Shown here: one piece after another, positions 34,725-48,400 of the stretch
How positions within the stretch are numbered: position 1 is the stretch's first letter
Layout: each line of letters begins with the position of its first letter
Assembly: GCF_964355755.1 (NCBI RefSeq)
Contig: NC_092673.1
Span: 22,079,001-22,143,000, forward strand
Origin: Antedon mediterranea
Taxonomy: Eukaryota > Echinodermata > Crinoidea > Comatulida > Antedonidae
DNA length: 64,000 nucleotides
Reading direction: 5' to 3'
Notes under the pieces: model-generated
What the model saw: only the letters and a program-made list of their open reading frames with translations
Databases searched by the model: none
Told to the model about the DNA's origin: nothing
Translations under genes and position numbers: made by a program

Positions 34725-35693
34725 TATGCGCGATTTGAACGATTTGCGCAATTTAAAATTGCGCAAGGATTTTCTTGCGCAATTTAAAATTGCGCAAACA
34801 ATTCCTTGCGCAATTTGAATTGAAACATGTGTTTCAAATTGCGCAAGCAACGTATTAAATTGCGCAAGTAATCTGCAAATTGCGCAAGGTTTTTCGACAG
34901 ATTGTGAAATCATGCACACCCATATTTTTTAGTAATTTCTAAGAATGATTAAAAATTAAAGATAATATCGCATTTCCTTACCCTCCCGGGAGCTTCCCTC
35001 CCGAATTTTTTTTTTCCGAATAAAAAAAATCTCGAATTCCCAATGGTTCTATAAAATACCATATTCACACATAATATGAGGAGAAGGCATAAATAAATAC
35101 CAATAGTATAATATAATAATTTCAATTCAAATATCAGTACTAATGACGATTAATAAGACTAATAACGATTGGATTTTTTTTAGAAACAATAATTATTACG
35201 AATTATTAGACGTCTACTATTTAACTTAAAAATTAATTTTAATGTCAAAAAATATCGACCTTTCGGTACCATTCTCAACAACAAATGAGTACAATAATAA
35301 AAATAACAAACAGTTCGTTTTCAAATTGCGCAAAGGTGTCATATTATATCTCTAAAAAAAAAAAAAAATATTTATTTATAAAATATCAGAAATTATAATG
35401 TTTTTTTTTACTCAAATATGAATGAAAGAAATAAATGTTTATTTGAATTGAATTGAATTGAATATTGCCCAAGAACTATCTTGCGCAATTTACAAATTGT
35501 GCAGCGCAATTTGAAATTGCGCAAGGATTTTCTTGCGCAATTTGAAATTGCGCAATTTGAAATTGCGCAATTTGAAATTGCGCAAGTTGATTGCGCAATT
35601 TAATATTGCGCAAGAAAATCCTTGCGCAATTTCACATTGCGCAAGAATTCTTTGCGCAATTTTAAATTGCGCAAATCGTTCAAATCGCGCATA
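34725..35693. mobile_element. Foldback element packed with TTGCGCAA palindromes
   Basis: The left end TATGCGCGATTTGAACGATT (34725) is inverted at the right end (AATCGTTCAAATCGCGCATA, to 35693). Both arms are built of alternating TTGCGCAA and TTT(G/A)AAA spacers: about 8 copies in the left arm, 1 in the middle, 12 in the right arm. The centre is AT-rich and non-coding. Open frames here are by-products of the repeat. Confidence 0.8.
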
Positions 35694-38420
35694 AATAAAC
35701 AATTCGGATAGGCTCAGAAGAAATGGACGAATAACCTAAAAGATAAATTATTAAAACTATCTAAAGACTTGATGTTAAGAATTTAATTATTTTATCGATT
35801 CCTTTTTCTTTCTTACCTTATCATAATGGACACAAATCCTGCATATCAACGTAAAATCTGTTTATAAGCATCACATACAGTATACCTTTTTAAGATGACA
35901 ATAGTTCAAATACATGTAGCATGTCAATATAATCTGTATGTATTGGTATTTGTTTAACATATATATCTTTCTATATTTGCATTATTTTATATCGTATACA
36001 TGTCAATTTAATCTATAGGTATGTGTATTTGTTCAATATATATACTTCTATACTACTATAATATGTTATACCGTAAATACAAATTGTAAGTAGTAGTTGT
36101 ACTAAGATGACATCGGGTATGAAGCGTCTCACATACACACAGAGCCAAAATTGCATCTTGGACTTGCACCGTGTATGGACTCTAACCTTACGGTTTCCAT
36201 TAAATATAGGCCTACCATTTCATGCTATCATTCTAAATAACTAACTTTCAACCTACTGCATTCCTCTTTTTTTCATACCATCCATCTTATCTTGGTGAAA
36301 AGGGAGGATACTACATTTTCCTCCCCTGAGTTTATAGCCTCTCTACTCGAACACAAACTCGAACACAAATAAGATCACAAATAAGATAGTTTAACAAGAC
36401 AATTTTAATCATGTATTTTACCGCCATTTTTCGTTTCTACATTTTAATTAACATCGTATCTAAAATTTTAAATGAGAAAATATATGGTTAATAATGAATT
36501 CTGGCATCTTATTATGTAAATATACCGGTATTTTAACTACTCTAAACACTTACTTTTAATTGTCACAAATGTACTTATATGTATATAATATATTCATCAA
36601 TGAGAATTTAAATAAACGTGAGAAGAACTCACACAAGACAAAAAAACAATTCGGATAGGCCAAATACAATGACAAAAAACACCAACTATGAGAGTAGCAA
36701 AGGACCTATGATATATTAAATTATTACAGCCAGTCTAGTGACAGGGTAGGCCTAGCAGGTCTAGGCTAGATTACACTAACTAGGCCTAGCCTAGGCCTAG
36801 GCTAGGTAGGTAGGTAAGTAGGGCAAATAGGCCTAGCTAGGATAGGTAGGCTTGGCCTAGGTGGTATTCCGATAGGCCTACAGTAGTCTAGGGGTCACTG
36901 TTATCTGCCTACATACCACATAGGCCTACCATTTTTATTGTTTTTACATAATAAGTATTGTGTTATTAAATTCATGTTATTGTAGGCTATTATTATGCAC
37001 TTACACCAACATAGTTTCATAAACATTACACAATTTTAAGTACGGTAATTGCTTACAACAGACTTAATAAATTAGTATGTGCTTAACATATCCATTATTT
37101 AATTGATTACAGTAAAGCAATGACATAATGTTATTTAAGTTATATTATTTTGTTATCTAATCAGCAGGCACTACACAAGTAAAATTTAAATTATTTAAGT
37201 ACACTTTTAAGAACGTACTTAAATCCAGTAGTTCAAGAAATGGTATTTAATGTTATATAAACTTAATTTATTGTATACATTTAAGTTAATTTTTAAAGAA
37301 TAATACAGTTTTTAGTGTAAAAACATTAATTTACCACCTTTTTTACCATCTTAAGTAAGTGCTTAAAAGAAACATACGTATGTACTTAACATAGCATGTG
37401 GAAATATTTTTTGAATTGCATTGTCACAGTAATCAATATCCTACCAAAAAGCAATTCATTGTATCATATTTTGTAAATGTGTGATAGTTAGAAAGTATAC
37501 ACTCTATTAGATTAACAAACATTAATTTGTGGTGTTGTTTTTAAAATAACATTGACATTCAATCATGATTTTCTCGCAAGAACTGTTATTTGTATATTTC
37601 TTTATACATGCTTCGACTTAACGTACAATATCTCAGGATCCCCTTCATGTTAAATATTAAGTTTGGTATCATTGTAAAGGATATTACATTTCCTACCAGA
37701 TAGAATACAAAGCTGAAAAATTTAAATTTTCGACTTATGTTTCACTGTGACAGAGCAGGTCACTGTGGAGATACAGCACTGGGAATCCGTTGCGTCCAAG
37801 CTGGAGGTGTATAAATGGGTACTGGGTATTGATTAGATCAATACACAACGTTGCGTTACTAGCTGTATTTATGGGAGCCTATTTCTATACATGTTTGATA
37901 AAAAAAATGACCGGGGTAATAATAATGAAGAGCTTAGAAGCATTGTGCAATAAGCGGTATATAAGGATATTATTATCAGTGTGTATCTTCAAAAAGTGAC
38001 GTCAATATTAAATAGCGCGCCCTCTATTGGTCTCTGCAGTTTACCAAGTAGTTCTCCCGGTTTCTGAGCGCTTTATATATTTTATAGAAATCACCTTTAT
38101 ATCGGTGGCACAAACAATATAATTACTTATTTCTTTTTTTTTATCTGTTTGTTTTTGATTATTTTTTGTTGCTATCAATACCGTATACTACAAGAATGAT
38201 ATAAAACACACAAGTATTACGTTTCTTCGAAATCAAATTTAATCAAAATTCTTGCTGGTGGTATTCTACATAAACACCTAACTTAATTTATTCTAAAATT
38301 ATCCAGTGTGTATTTACGGTAAATTAATTTACATAACCTAATGTCAATGTCCGTAAGTTCGATGATACACTGTTTAGAAATGTTTTACCTCGCAACACGC
38401 AGATCAGCCGCGGCTAAAAA
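35694..38420. other. Non-coding interval with a 16-bp direct repeat
   Basis: No gene found. AAACAATTCGGATAGG occurs at about 35698 and again at about 36645, bracketing roughly 950 bp; it could mark an old insertion. The rest is AT-rich. Confidence 0.4.
36735..36890. repeat. AGGCCTAG-rich tract
   Basis: Repeated palindromic AGGCCTAG and TAGG(T/C) words over about 150 bp (for example TAGCCTAGGCCTAGGCTAGG). This is a simple-sequence-like patch. Confidence 0.7.
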
Positions 38421-38875
38421 GATTTGTTCGCGCGAAATGAAAGCGTCAGCTTATACGCATGCGTATTCATATTTTCATACCCTCCATTTTAGTTCCTTGA
38501 GTTTTTCACTTCAGCGAAATTAGTATAGTTTATAATAGTCAGCGAATAGTTTATACTTTTTGCGAAGCGAAAAATTGAGCAACCAATCAGAGCTCATGAA
38601 ATGAGTTATGACGCATTCATGCGAATCAAAAAGCCCAGCTGACACTCTCCAATCTCTGTTAAGCTCTGTTTACACTATCAAACTTTATGTGAAATAAATG
38701 TGATGTGCCCATATATGGACACGATGACATCATATCACTACCACATTTGGGCAAATCACACTGTCGTTTAACAAACTAGTTTGATAGTGTAGACAGAGCT
38801 TTGGAAATGAAAATCGCAGCTATTCGCTCTTTTGTATCGTTTTTCCCTCTGCGAAAATATTGAATTCACATAAAA
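38421..38875. mobile_element. Dispersed repeat family 2, copy a (interrupted)
   Basis: It begins GATTTGTTCGCGCGAAATGA and carries GCGTCAGCTTATACGCATGC, GCGAAGCGAAAAAT and AATCAGAGCTCATGA. All these words recur in the reverse complement of 50688-50950. The copy is split by MITE family 1 copy 3 (38661-38802) and resumes with a CTCTGCGAAAAT-type end. Confidence 0.6.
38661..38802. mobile_element. Short palindromic MITE, family 1, copy 3
   Basis: The ends AAGCTCTGTTTACACTATC and GATAGTGTAGACAGAGCTT are nearly perfect inverted repeats, with internal TGCCCATATATGG and CCACATTTGGGCA. It is inserted inside dispersed repeat family 2, so it is the younger element. Confidence 0.85.
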
Positions 38876-39449
38876 CAAATAACGTGCCTAGTAGAAAACA
38901 GGCTAACTTGTCACGTGTTTCATGAATATAACATTAATCGATGCTTGTGCATTATGAGTGTGTATATGTACGTACAACATACTTACTTTACACATGTTTA
39001 CTGTACAAAGTTTACATTTTAGTGCGCTGCTTATTATATTAGATTCATCACTGTTTAAAGGATAGTTCCTGGTTTAATATTGCTATTGTTTGTTATAATA
39101 TATAAACCTTTGTAATAACAATGATGATAAGCAAACTTATGTTCCACCAGCGTCTGTACAAATTACTTAATTACAATGTATTCAATGCAGTTGACGGTAT
39201 AGCGTTTGTTTGTAAGGTATTCAACTGTAACAAATATCCACCGTTAGTGGCACCCTACTCGGCAAACAACAAATGCATAATCTAAATTACCTTAAACTGG
39301 CCGCTGTTAATTTTATATTTTAGGGTGGAATTTTCTGTGTGCATGACATGCTGTAACCCTGCTGAGACTTAACTTTCTAAAAAAGTCGTTGAATGGCCGT
39401 TCACACTACAGAATGCTTGACCACCAAACAGCGATTCATATTATTTGTC
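38876..39449. other. Non-coding, downstream of the adhesion GPCR
   Basis: The 3' flank of the minus-strand GPCR; the 3'UTR probably lies here. No other feature seen. Confidence 0.4.
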
Positions 39450-42400
39450 TTAAATGTTTTCGTCACTAGTGTCAAATGCTGGATTTTGAACGTCAAAGGT
39501 ACTAACGTTATTTCTTTGCGCTGTCCTGGTCGATAACGTTGGTATGGTTAATGCACTGTTGGTGTTGTTGCTATTTGATCTATTTGAACGATGTTGCGGT
39601 GTATGAGTTGTGTAACGTTTCTTTAAATCTCTTAATTCTTTCTCTCTGAACGTGAACAAATAGAATATTGCGACTCCCTGGAAAGAGTTAAACACGCAGA
39701 ACAATATTACAAACACGTGATCAGCTTTGCTCTCAAAAGACATAAATCCCAATACCCATGTCAGGCCTAAGAGAAAAGATATAGCGATGGCGTTGAAGAC
39801 CCGTTTCTTCTTCTCATCTAGAGTTGAATCTTTTTTCAGCATTGCGTTAGATCGCGAGCAGTATAAACTTTTAAGAACCAATACGAATATAATAGCGTTA
39901 AACACGATGGCAATTGCGATTGGAATGAGAACAGCGTAGATGAAGATGTCGAATTTCGTTGTGTTGAGATAGCAACTGTAATAACAAATAAATATAAATG
40001 TTTGCTAGTATGTATAAGAAAAATAAGCAGAGCAAAAATTAGACTAATTGTCACAAAAATGTCAATTGTCACATAAATGACAATTGTCACATACAGTCCA
40101 ATTGTCACATAAAGACCAATTGCTGATAACAACGGGACTGAATATTAAAGGTAGGAACATACAAATATATGATAAAAATCCATACCTACAATACGATATA
40201 GACTCTATCAGAGTCACAGTGAAAGATTTGCCGCTCTCGGTAGCGGATGACGAAATACGGAAATCCTTGATACGTTTTAACGTTAAAATAAAAGGCGACA
40301 TTCAACGTATGAAGCTAAGGGTTGATGGGCAACTCACTAGTTGTCTGAATGGCGATCGGATGTTTTACGTTGACAAATTACAAGCACCATTACCAAGATT
40401 CCTGAGCATAAATGACTTTAAAGTTAGGCTCTTCCACAATGGGCAAACAGATGAAAGGATCAAATGCTCAAGGTGTTTAAAGATCGGTCATAATGCATCC
40501 AAATGTTCAAATAACATCGTATGCATGGCATGTGGATTAGAAGGGCATAGAAAAGATGAGTGCAGTGCGGAAAAGTTATTACTTAACGACTCTGGAGAAC
40601 AACTAATTCAAGATATGTGGGAACGTGTCATCGTTAAGAACAATACGAAAGATGCTAACACACATGAAAACAAAGAAATTATTAATGAAGAAGTTTCAAG
40701 CTCGGAGGAAAGTACAGGCAGTGAAGAGGAAGACAAGGAAGAAAGTGAAAGACATGAACTTCAAGAGAAGCAAGGCAAGATCACAGACTTCCTTAAACAA
40801 GCCTCAACCAGCGAGAAGAAGGTAAAGGGAAAAGTGATTAACACCAACGAACAAAAGGATGACGAGGAAAACATCTCTCCTACCTTGCCAGGCTCAAAGA
40901 GAAGAAGAAAATCCGGTAAAAGTAAAAAACAAGTAACTATAGAAAAGTGAGAGTGTTATACTATAATAGTTGTGCATGCTACTTTCGCTATTTTCCTTTA
41001 ATACTGGTATTAATGTATGTATGTATAATTACCAATGGTTCTTTAAATAAACCGATCAATGTTTAATTCAAATTTTCATTGTATCTCGTTAAATATACGA
41101 GGTTTGCGTGATAATACCAAGCAATTACAAATTGAAAAATGGTGTAAAGATCAAAAAACGGATGTGGTACTGTTACAAGAAACACATCTTACACAAGATT
41201 TATTTAAAAAATTCAAATCGATTTGGAAAGGTGATTGTGTACATAGTATTAATAACTCGACTAGTGCAGCGCAGGCGTGTCGATTTTATTCAGAAAAGGT
41301 TTCAATTATAAAGTGATAAAGCAAAGTGTAGGTAAAAATGGGAGATATATAATTATTAAAACAGAAATTAATAATAAGATTTTTGTGTTCATTAATGTAT
41401 ATGCCCCAAATAATAGCAAAATGAGAAGCACATTCTTTAGAGATTTAAATAATATCATTTCAAATTTTATTGATATTGACAGTGATAGAATTATTTTGGG
41501 GGGTGATATTAATTGCGTACTTGATAGACGTTGTGACCAAAAAAATAGTGCTGATAGAAAAGACACATCTGTGTTTACGGTTAAGCATTTTATGAACAAA
41601 TTGATGTTAAAAGATGCATGGAGAATTACAAATCCAAACAAAATACAATTTACTTGGCGTAGAAAACATAACCAAATTTATAGAAGACTAGATTATTGGT
41701 TTACCTCTAAAAATATTGTTGAATACAATGAAATAATATCATGTGATATTAGGCCAGCAATACTAACAGATCATCAAGCAATATCAATTAAAATTGGGTT
41801 ACATCAATCTAAAAGGGGTCCTAGCTATTGGAAGCTTAATAATGATTTGTTGAAAAATATGGATTATCAAGACCATATTAGAGATATTATACATAATACC
41901 AAATACAACGAAAGTATCCTTAGCCCTGATTTAATTTGGGAAATTATAAAAGTGAAGGTTAAAGACTTTTCGATTTTTTACAGTAAAAAAATAAATAAAG
42001 AAAAAATTAAAAAAAAGGAAAAGCTTCAGAAGCAATTAAAAATTCTAAATGAAGCAATTGACCAGACTTGCACCCGTGAAAATGAATGTATTCTGACTGA
42101 AATTGAAGAAAAAACAAAAGTTCTAGAAAAAATTTATGAAAAGGAGGCGAAGGGTGCATATATACGTTCACGACTACAATGGATGGAAGAAGGTGAACGG
42201 AGTACTAAGTATTTTCTTGGGCTAGAGAAAAATAACGGTACAAAAAAACATATAAAAAGTATAAAAAAAGAAAATGGAACAATATTAACAAAACCTCAGA
42301 AAATCCTTAGTGAAGAAGTAAATTTCTTTAAACAATTATATAGTAATAAGGATATTCCCTCAGCGGACATAAACAAATACTTAAATAATTCAAATGTATA

Positions 42401-45400
42401 TATTTTATCAGAAGATGAGTACAAGGTATGTGAAGGCCCAATAACAATAGCTAAATGCGAACAAGCTATTAAAAAAATGAAGCTAAACAAGGCTCCGGGA
42501 TGTGATGGATTGCCAGTGGAATTCTATAAATTATTTTGGAATGATATCAAACATATTGCTTGTAATGCCATAAACGAATGTTATAACAAAAATGAAATGA
42601 GTCACACGCAGAAACGCGGAGTGATCAATTTACTTTATAAAAAAGGTGACAAACAAATTTTAGAAAACTGGCGGCCTATAACTCTATTAAACACTGATTA
42701 TAAGATGTTAACTCATATATTATGTACAAGATTAAAAAAGATTATTGCAAATATAATTGACAATGATCAAAAAGGATATATTAAAGGGCGTTTTGCGGGT
42801 GAAAATATAAGATTAATTAATGATATTCTATTCTATACCAAAGATGAAGATATTGATGGTGCAATGTTATCACTTGACTTTAGTAAAGCTTTTGATTCTG
42901 TGAATAGGGAATTCATGTTCAAAGTATTAAAGAAGTTTAATTTTGGAGATTCTTTTCGTAAATGGGTATCAACAATTTATAATAATACCGAATGTGTAAT
43001 TGTAAATAATGGATGGATTTCTGAAAGTTTTCAAATGAATAGTGGTATAAGACAGGGTTGTCCTTTGTCAGCGTTATTGTTTATTTTAACTGTAGAAATC
43101 ATGGCCTGTAATATAAGAAATGATGTGAATTTTGTAGGCATAGCTGTCCCCGACCCGGTGCAAAATGAAGAAATACGCATCGCCCAATTAGCGGACGACA
43201 CAGTTATCTTTACTGGGAATGAGGATAGTATTGAGATAGGTTTAAATATTGTTACCAACTTTTGTAAAGTATCAGGTATGAGCCTTAACAAAAGAAAAAC
43301 AAATGCCATGTGGATTGGTAGAAATATAAATAAAATTGAAAAACCATGTAACTTAAATTGGGTTAAAAAACCAATTAAAATTTTAGGAATATATGTAGGT
43401 TATAAAAAGGATGAATGTCAAGAACTAAACTGGGCTAATAAATTGTTAAGTTTAGAAAGACTACTCAACACGTGGAAAGGTAGAAACCTTACATATTTTG
43501 GAAAAGTTACAATTTTAAAGAGTCTCGGTTTATCTAAACTAATTTATAACGCCTCTATAATTGATGTACCAAATTATGTTGTTTTACAGGTGAATAAACT
43601 GACATACGATTTCCTATGGAATGGAAAAGGGGAAAAAATTAAAAGAAAGACATTAATTGGCAAGCTAAAAGATGGAGGTATTAATATGCCGGATTTTGCA
43701 TTACAGGTCAAAGCGCTCAAGGTTGCATGGGCGAGAAAATTAATATGTAGAAAGCATGTGAGATGGAAGCTATTACCAACATATTATATAAATAAGTTTG
43801 GAAATGAAAGATTGTTCTTTAGTATGTCAAATATTAACCTGGTAAATTGCATTACTTTGAAAAACATTCCTCCTTTTTATTTAAAAGTGATACAATGTTG
43901 TACTGAATTTAACGAAAACTGCTGCCATGAAATCAATACTTATGAAGAAGTTGTTAATCAAAGTTTATGGGGAAACAAATATATTGTGTACAAAAAAAGG
44001 TCTTTGTTTTATAAAAATTGGTTTGATTCAGGATTTAAAAAAATATTTGATATAATTAATTTTAACCGTTTGAAAACATCTAATGAAATCCTTGAAACAC
44101 TACGTAATAAAATAAACTGGCTCATGGAATATGCTTCCTTAGTTGATGCTATTCCAAAAGATTGGATTAATATAATTAAAAATTACAACAAGAACGGGCC
44201 TACAAATATAAAAGATGAGTGCATCATAACTAATGACGCCTATATGCTGGAAACAAAACTTATATATTCGTGCTTTATTAAAGAAAAATTTATTTATCCG
44301 CATGTAATGGGCAAATGGAATATGGCCTTTAACACTCAGAAAATAAATTGGAGTGACGTTTGGATAAAAAAAGTGAAAAATGAAAAAAACAAAAAATATG
44401 CACAACTAAATTACAAGCTGTTGAACAAAATTGTTCCGACTAATCAAAGGCTTAATAAGTGGCATGTGAAAATGAATAATGTATGTGACTTATGTGGGGT
44501 AATTGAAGACGAAAAACACATGTTTTTTGAATGCATACGAAATAAAACTTTATGGACAAACATAGATAACATTTTTAAAAATATTGACAATGGCAGAAGC
44601 TCTTTTAGAGAACTTCTTTTAGGGTCTGATTGTGAATACAAAAATGACTTATATTCAATTGCTGTCTTCTCAATATATAACATTAAGATTTTAACTGAAT
44701 TAAACAAACCAGTGTGTAAAAACTCTTGGATTGTATTTAAGTCTATTGTTAAGGATCTGAACAAACTAACGCTCATATAATGTTAAAAGAGTTACCGGTA
44801 CCTAATAAATTTATTAAACGTTGTTTTATATCTTTGTATATAATGTCTATAAGATGTATATAAATGGTATGTATATTGTCTGTGTACAATGTGAATAATA
44901 ACAAACCATGAAAGCAGGAGGATAATATTGGAAACAATATGTGAAAAACTAAAATTTACAAAAATTACTGATATTTTTTTTTTGAGCAGAAAAAGATAAA
45001 GAAAAATGTAGAATATTAACGGAAAACAATATAATTAAAGAAAGAACATATGAAGACAGATATTACTGATTTATTTGTAATGTATTTAATTATGATATGA
45101 AAGAATAAAGGTGGTGGTTCACGCCACAAAAGAGAAAAAAAAAAAGACCAATTGTCACATAAAGACCAATTGTCACATAAATACCAATTGTCACATGAAG
45201 ATCAATTGTCACTTAAAGACCAATTGTCACATAAAGACCTATTGTCACATAAAGACCAATTGTCACATAAAGACCAATTATCTCATAAAGACCAATTGTC
45301 ACATAAAGTCCAATTGTCACATAAAGTCCAATTGTCACATAAAGACCGATTGTCACATAAATGACAATTGTCACATACAGTCCAATTGTCACATAAAGAC

Positions 45401-48400
45401 CAATTGTCACATAAAGACCAATTGTCACATAAATACCAATTGTCACATGAAGATCAATTGTCACTTAAAGACCAATTGTCACATAAAGACCTATTGTCAC
45501 ATAAAGACCAATTGTCACATAAAGACCAATTATCTCATAAAGACCAATTGTCACATAAAGTCCAATTGTCACATAAAGTCCAATTGTCACATAAAGACCG
45601 ATTGTCACATAAATGACAATTGTCACATACAGTCCAATTGTCACATAAAGACCAATTGTCACATAAAGACCAATTGTCACATAAATACCAATTGTCACAT
45701 GAAGATCAATTGTCACTTAAAGACCAATTGTCACATAAAGACCTATTGTCACATAAAGACCAATTGTCAAATAGAGACCAATTATCTCATAAAGACCAAT
45801 TGTCACATAAAGTCCAATTGTCACAAAATGCCAATTGTCACATAAAGACCGATTGTCACATACAGTCCAATTGTCACATAAAGACCAATTGTCACATAAA
45901 GACCAATTGTCACATAAATACCAATTGTCACATGAAGATCAATTGTCACTTAAAGACCAATTGTCACATAAAGACCTATTGTCACATAAAGACCAATTGT
46001 CAAATAGAGACCAATTATCTCATAAAGTCCATTTGTCACATAAAGACCAATTGTCACACAAAGACCAATTGTCACATAAAGTCCAATTGTCACATAAAGT
46101 CCAATTATCACATAAAGTCCAATTATTGTCACATTAAAACCAATTGTCACGGAAAGGATCAACGCAAGCGTCAAGTTGACACATAAAGACCAATTGTCAC
46201 ATAAAGTCCAATTGTCACATAAAGTCCAATTGTCACATTAAAACATATTGTCACATTAAAACCAATTGTCACGGAAAGGACCAACGCAAGCGTCAAGTTG
46301 ACACATAAAGACCAATTGTCACATAAAGACCAATTGTCACATAAAGTCCAATTGTCACATGAAGATCAATTGTCACTTAAAGACCAATTGTCACATAAAG
46401 ACCTATTGTCACATAAAGACCAATTGTCAAATAGAGACCAATTATCTCATAAAGTCCATTTGTCACATAAAGACCAATTATCCCATAAAGTCCAATTGTC
46501 ACATAAAGACCAATTGTCACATAAAGTCCAATTGTCACATAAAGATCAATTGTCACATAAAGTCCAATTGTCACATAAAGTTCAATTGTCACATTACAAG
46601 TCTTTGTTTTAATAAAACAACACATCTACTGTTAGTAGAACTACCGGTGGTATGCACGGGAAACCTAAACAAGACAAAATATACGACGAATATAATAAAC
46701 ATATAATATACCATATGGGCGGCTGTTTGGCCCAAACTAATTAATAAATGCCAGTGAAAGATTGTCATATACACGATACAAAAAGGGCAAGCGCAAATGC
46801 GGAAAGGACAAGCGCAAACGCGGAAAGGAGGACAAAATTAAACGCGGAAAGGAGAAATGCAAACGTGGAAAGGACCAACGCAAACACGAAAAGGACCAAC
46901 GCAAGCGTCAAATTGACACATAAAAACCAATTGTCACATAAAGACCAATTGTCCCATAAAGTCCAATTGTCACATAAAGACCAATTGTCACACAAAGACC
47001 AATTGTCACATAAAGTCCAATTGTCACATAAAGATCAATTGCCACATAAAGTCCAATTGTCACATAAAGTCCAATTGTCACATTAAAACCAATTGTCACG
47101 GAAAGACCAATATTCACATAAACACCAATTGTCACATCTATATATAAATTATGGTTAATTCTGACATAGGCGAGCACAATGCAAAAACTTCGGTACAAAT
47201 CTCCGCCTTGGATACCTACCTTATCTATCCGAGATGTACCGCGAAACGTAGATTTGATAACATTAGTGTGCACGCCGACGCTATTGTTCCATATTTATAT
47301 CTTAGGAAGATATTATAAAGAGTTTTTTAACATAATTTATGATTTCAACATTAGATTTTCCTCTCAATTTCAATTCTTCCCGGTCAAAGTAATTTCCGGG
47401 TTTAAGATAAGTTCACCTTGCAACGACCTGGTTTCAAATATTTTCTCTCTTTTAAACACAAGGGAGCAGTTAAAATAATAGATTTGACCCTGAAGGTGAC
47501 TGGAAACAGGCACTTTCCATCAATCAATACAGTGTCCCTTTGGAAGACGAAAAAAAAATCAGATAGTAGGAGTCATAGCCATTTCAGTTTTTTGTTTATT
47601 TTAAAACATACCACGCGTGTGTGAAGGTACAGTAGTTAAATTATACTGCAAATTAATAAAGATCAACTTAAATATACGTCATAAAGAATCAGAATATATT
47701 GTGGGGAATAGTATTATAAAATTACATAGGGAGATTTGATGATAAAACATTTTTCGAGTGAAATCCCGATAGCTGAGTTTTATTGAGTAAGCTTGCAGGA
47801 ATAACTGTAGGCTATCTTCCTGTGTCCCGTTAGGACCGAGATGTCTGCCCATGTTGCAAGCCGTAATGTCTTCTTTCTTGGGCCCACTCTGTTACGGCAG
47901 TTTCAAAAGATGATTAAATTAAATAATGTATTAATAATTATTAGGATGGTATTCATTTGAATAAACGCCTCTCCAATAAAACATCACTTTGAATAATAAC
48001 CCCCCCCCCCCCCAACCCAACTATCCAATAAACGTCCATCCACATATTTATAATAACACAATTATACTATTTGTAGTAGAATTCACCGCACTGTTATCTA
48101 CAAAATTTACCAAGCATTTGTTATTCTTTTTTACCACTTTTCATATCTACTGTATTAGAGGATTTCATTTGATTATAAATGTTACCATATTATTAAAACT
48201 AAAAAATTTAACATACAGTATATCCCTCGAATAAGCACCTCCCTCAAATGACCTCCGCCTCCCCAAAGGGCCCTACCAAACAATAAAAACTATACTTTAA
48301 AATGTTATTAATCATCTAAAACACTGTGAAACAAAGTAGTTTAGTTTTACGAATGTCAAGCATTTTCAATAATGGTAACCGACAGAAAATGTATAAGGAG

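Larger units (their letters stand above)
40123..45143 (+). mobile_element. Tx1-like (L1 superfamily) LINE inserted in an 18-bp satellite
   Basis: A 5.0-kb element with two open frames and an A-rich 3' end (45131-45143). AAGACCAATTG lies immediately left (40112-40122) and right (45144-45154). That is consistent with an 11-bp target duplication, although the tandem target makes its length ambiguous. A gag-like ORF1 with zinc knuckles plus an endonuclease-RT ORF2 matches the Tx1 clade of L1 elements, many of which target specific repeats. The 5' end may be slightly truncated. Confidence 0.85.

Noticed and set aside
45144-46612. CRISPR-like appearance of short regular repeats
   Set aside because: Repeats are contiguous with no unique spacers, and the DNA is from an animal nucleus.
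45111-46706. Long open frames (NCHIKTNCHIKT, IGLYVTIGLYVT and similar) on both strands
   Set aside because: They are six-codon periodic products of the 18-bp satellite, open in several frames at once, with no start context or splice support.
47179-47478. 99-codon frame considered as the missing GPCR loop exon region
   Set aside because: Wrong strand, and the minus-strand translation lacks TM4 or CWL-like loop residues.
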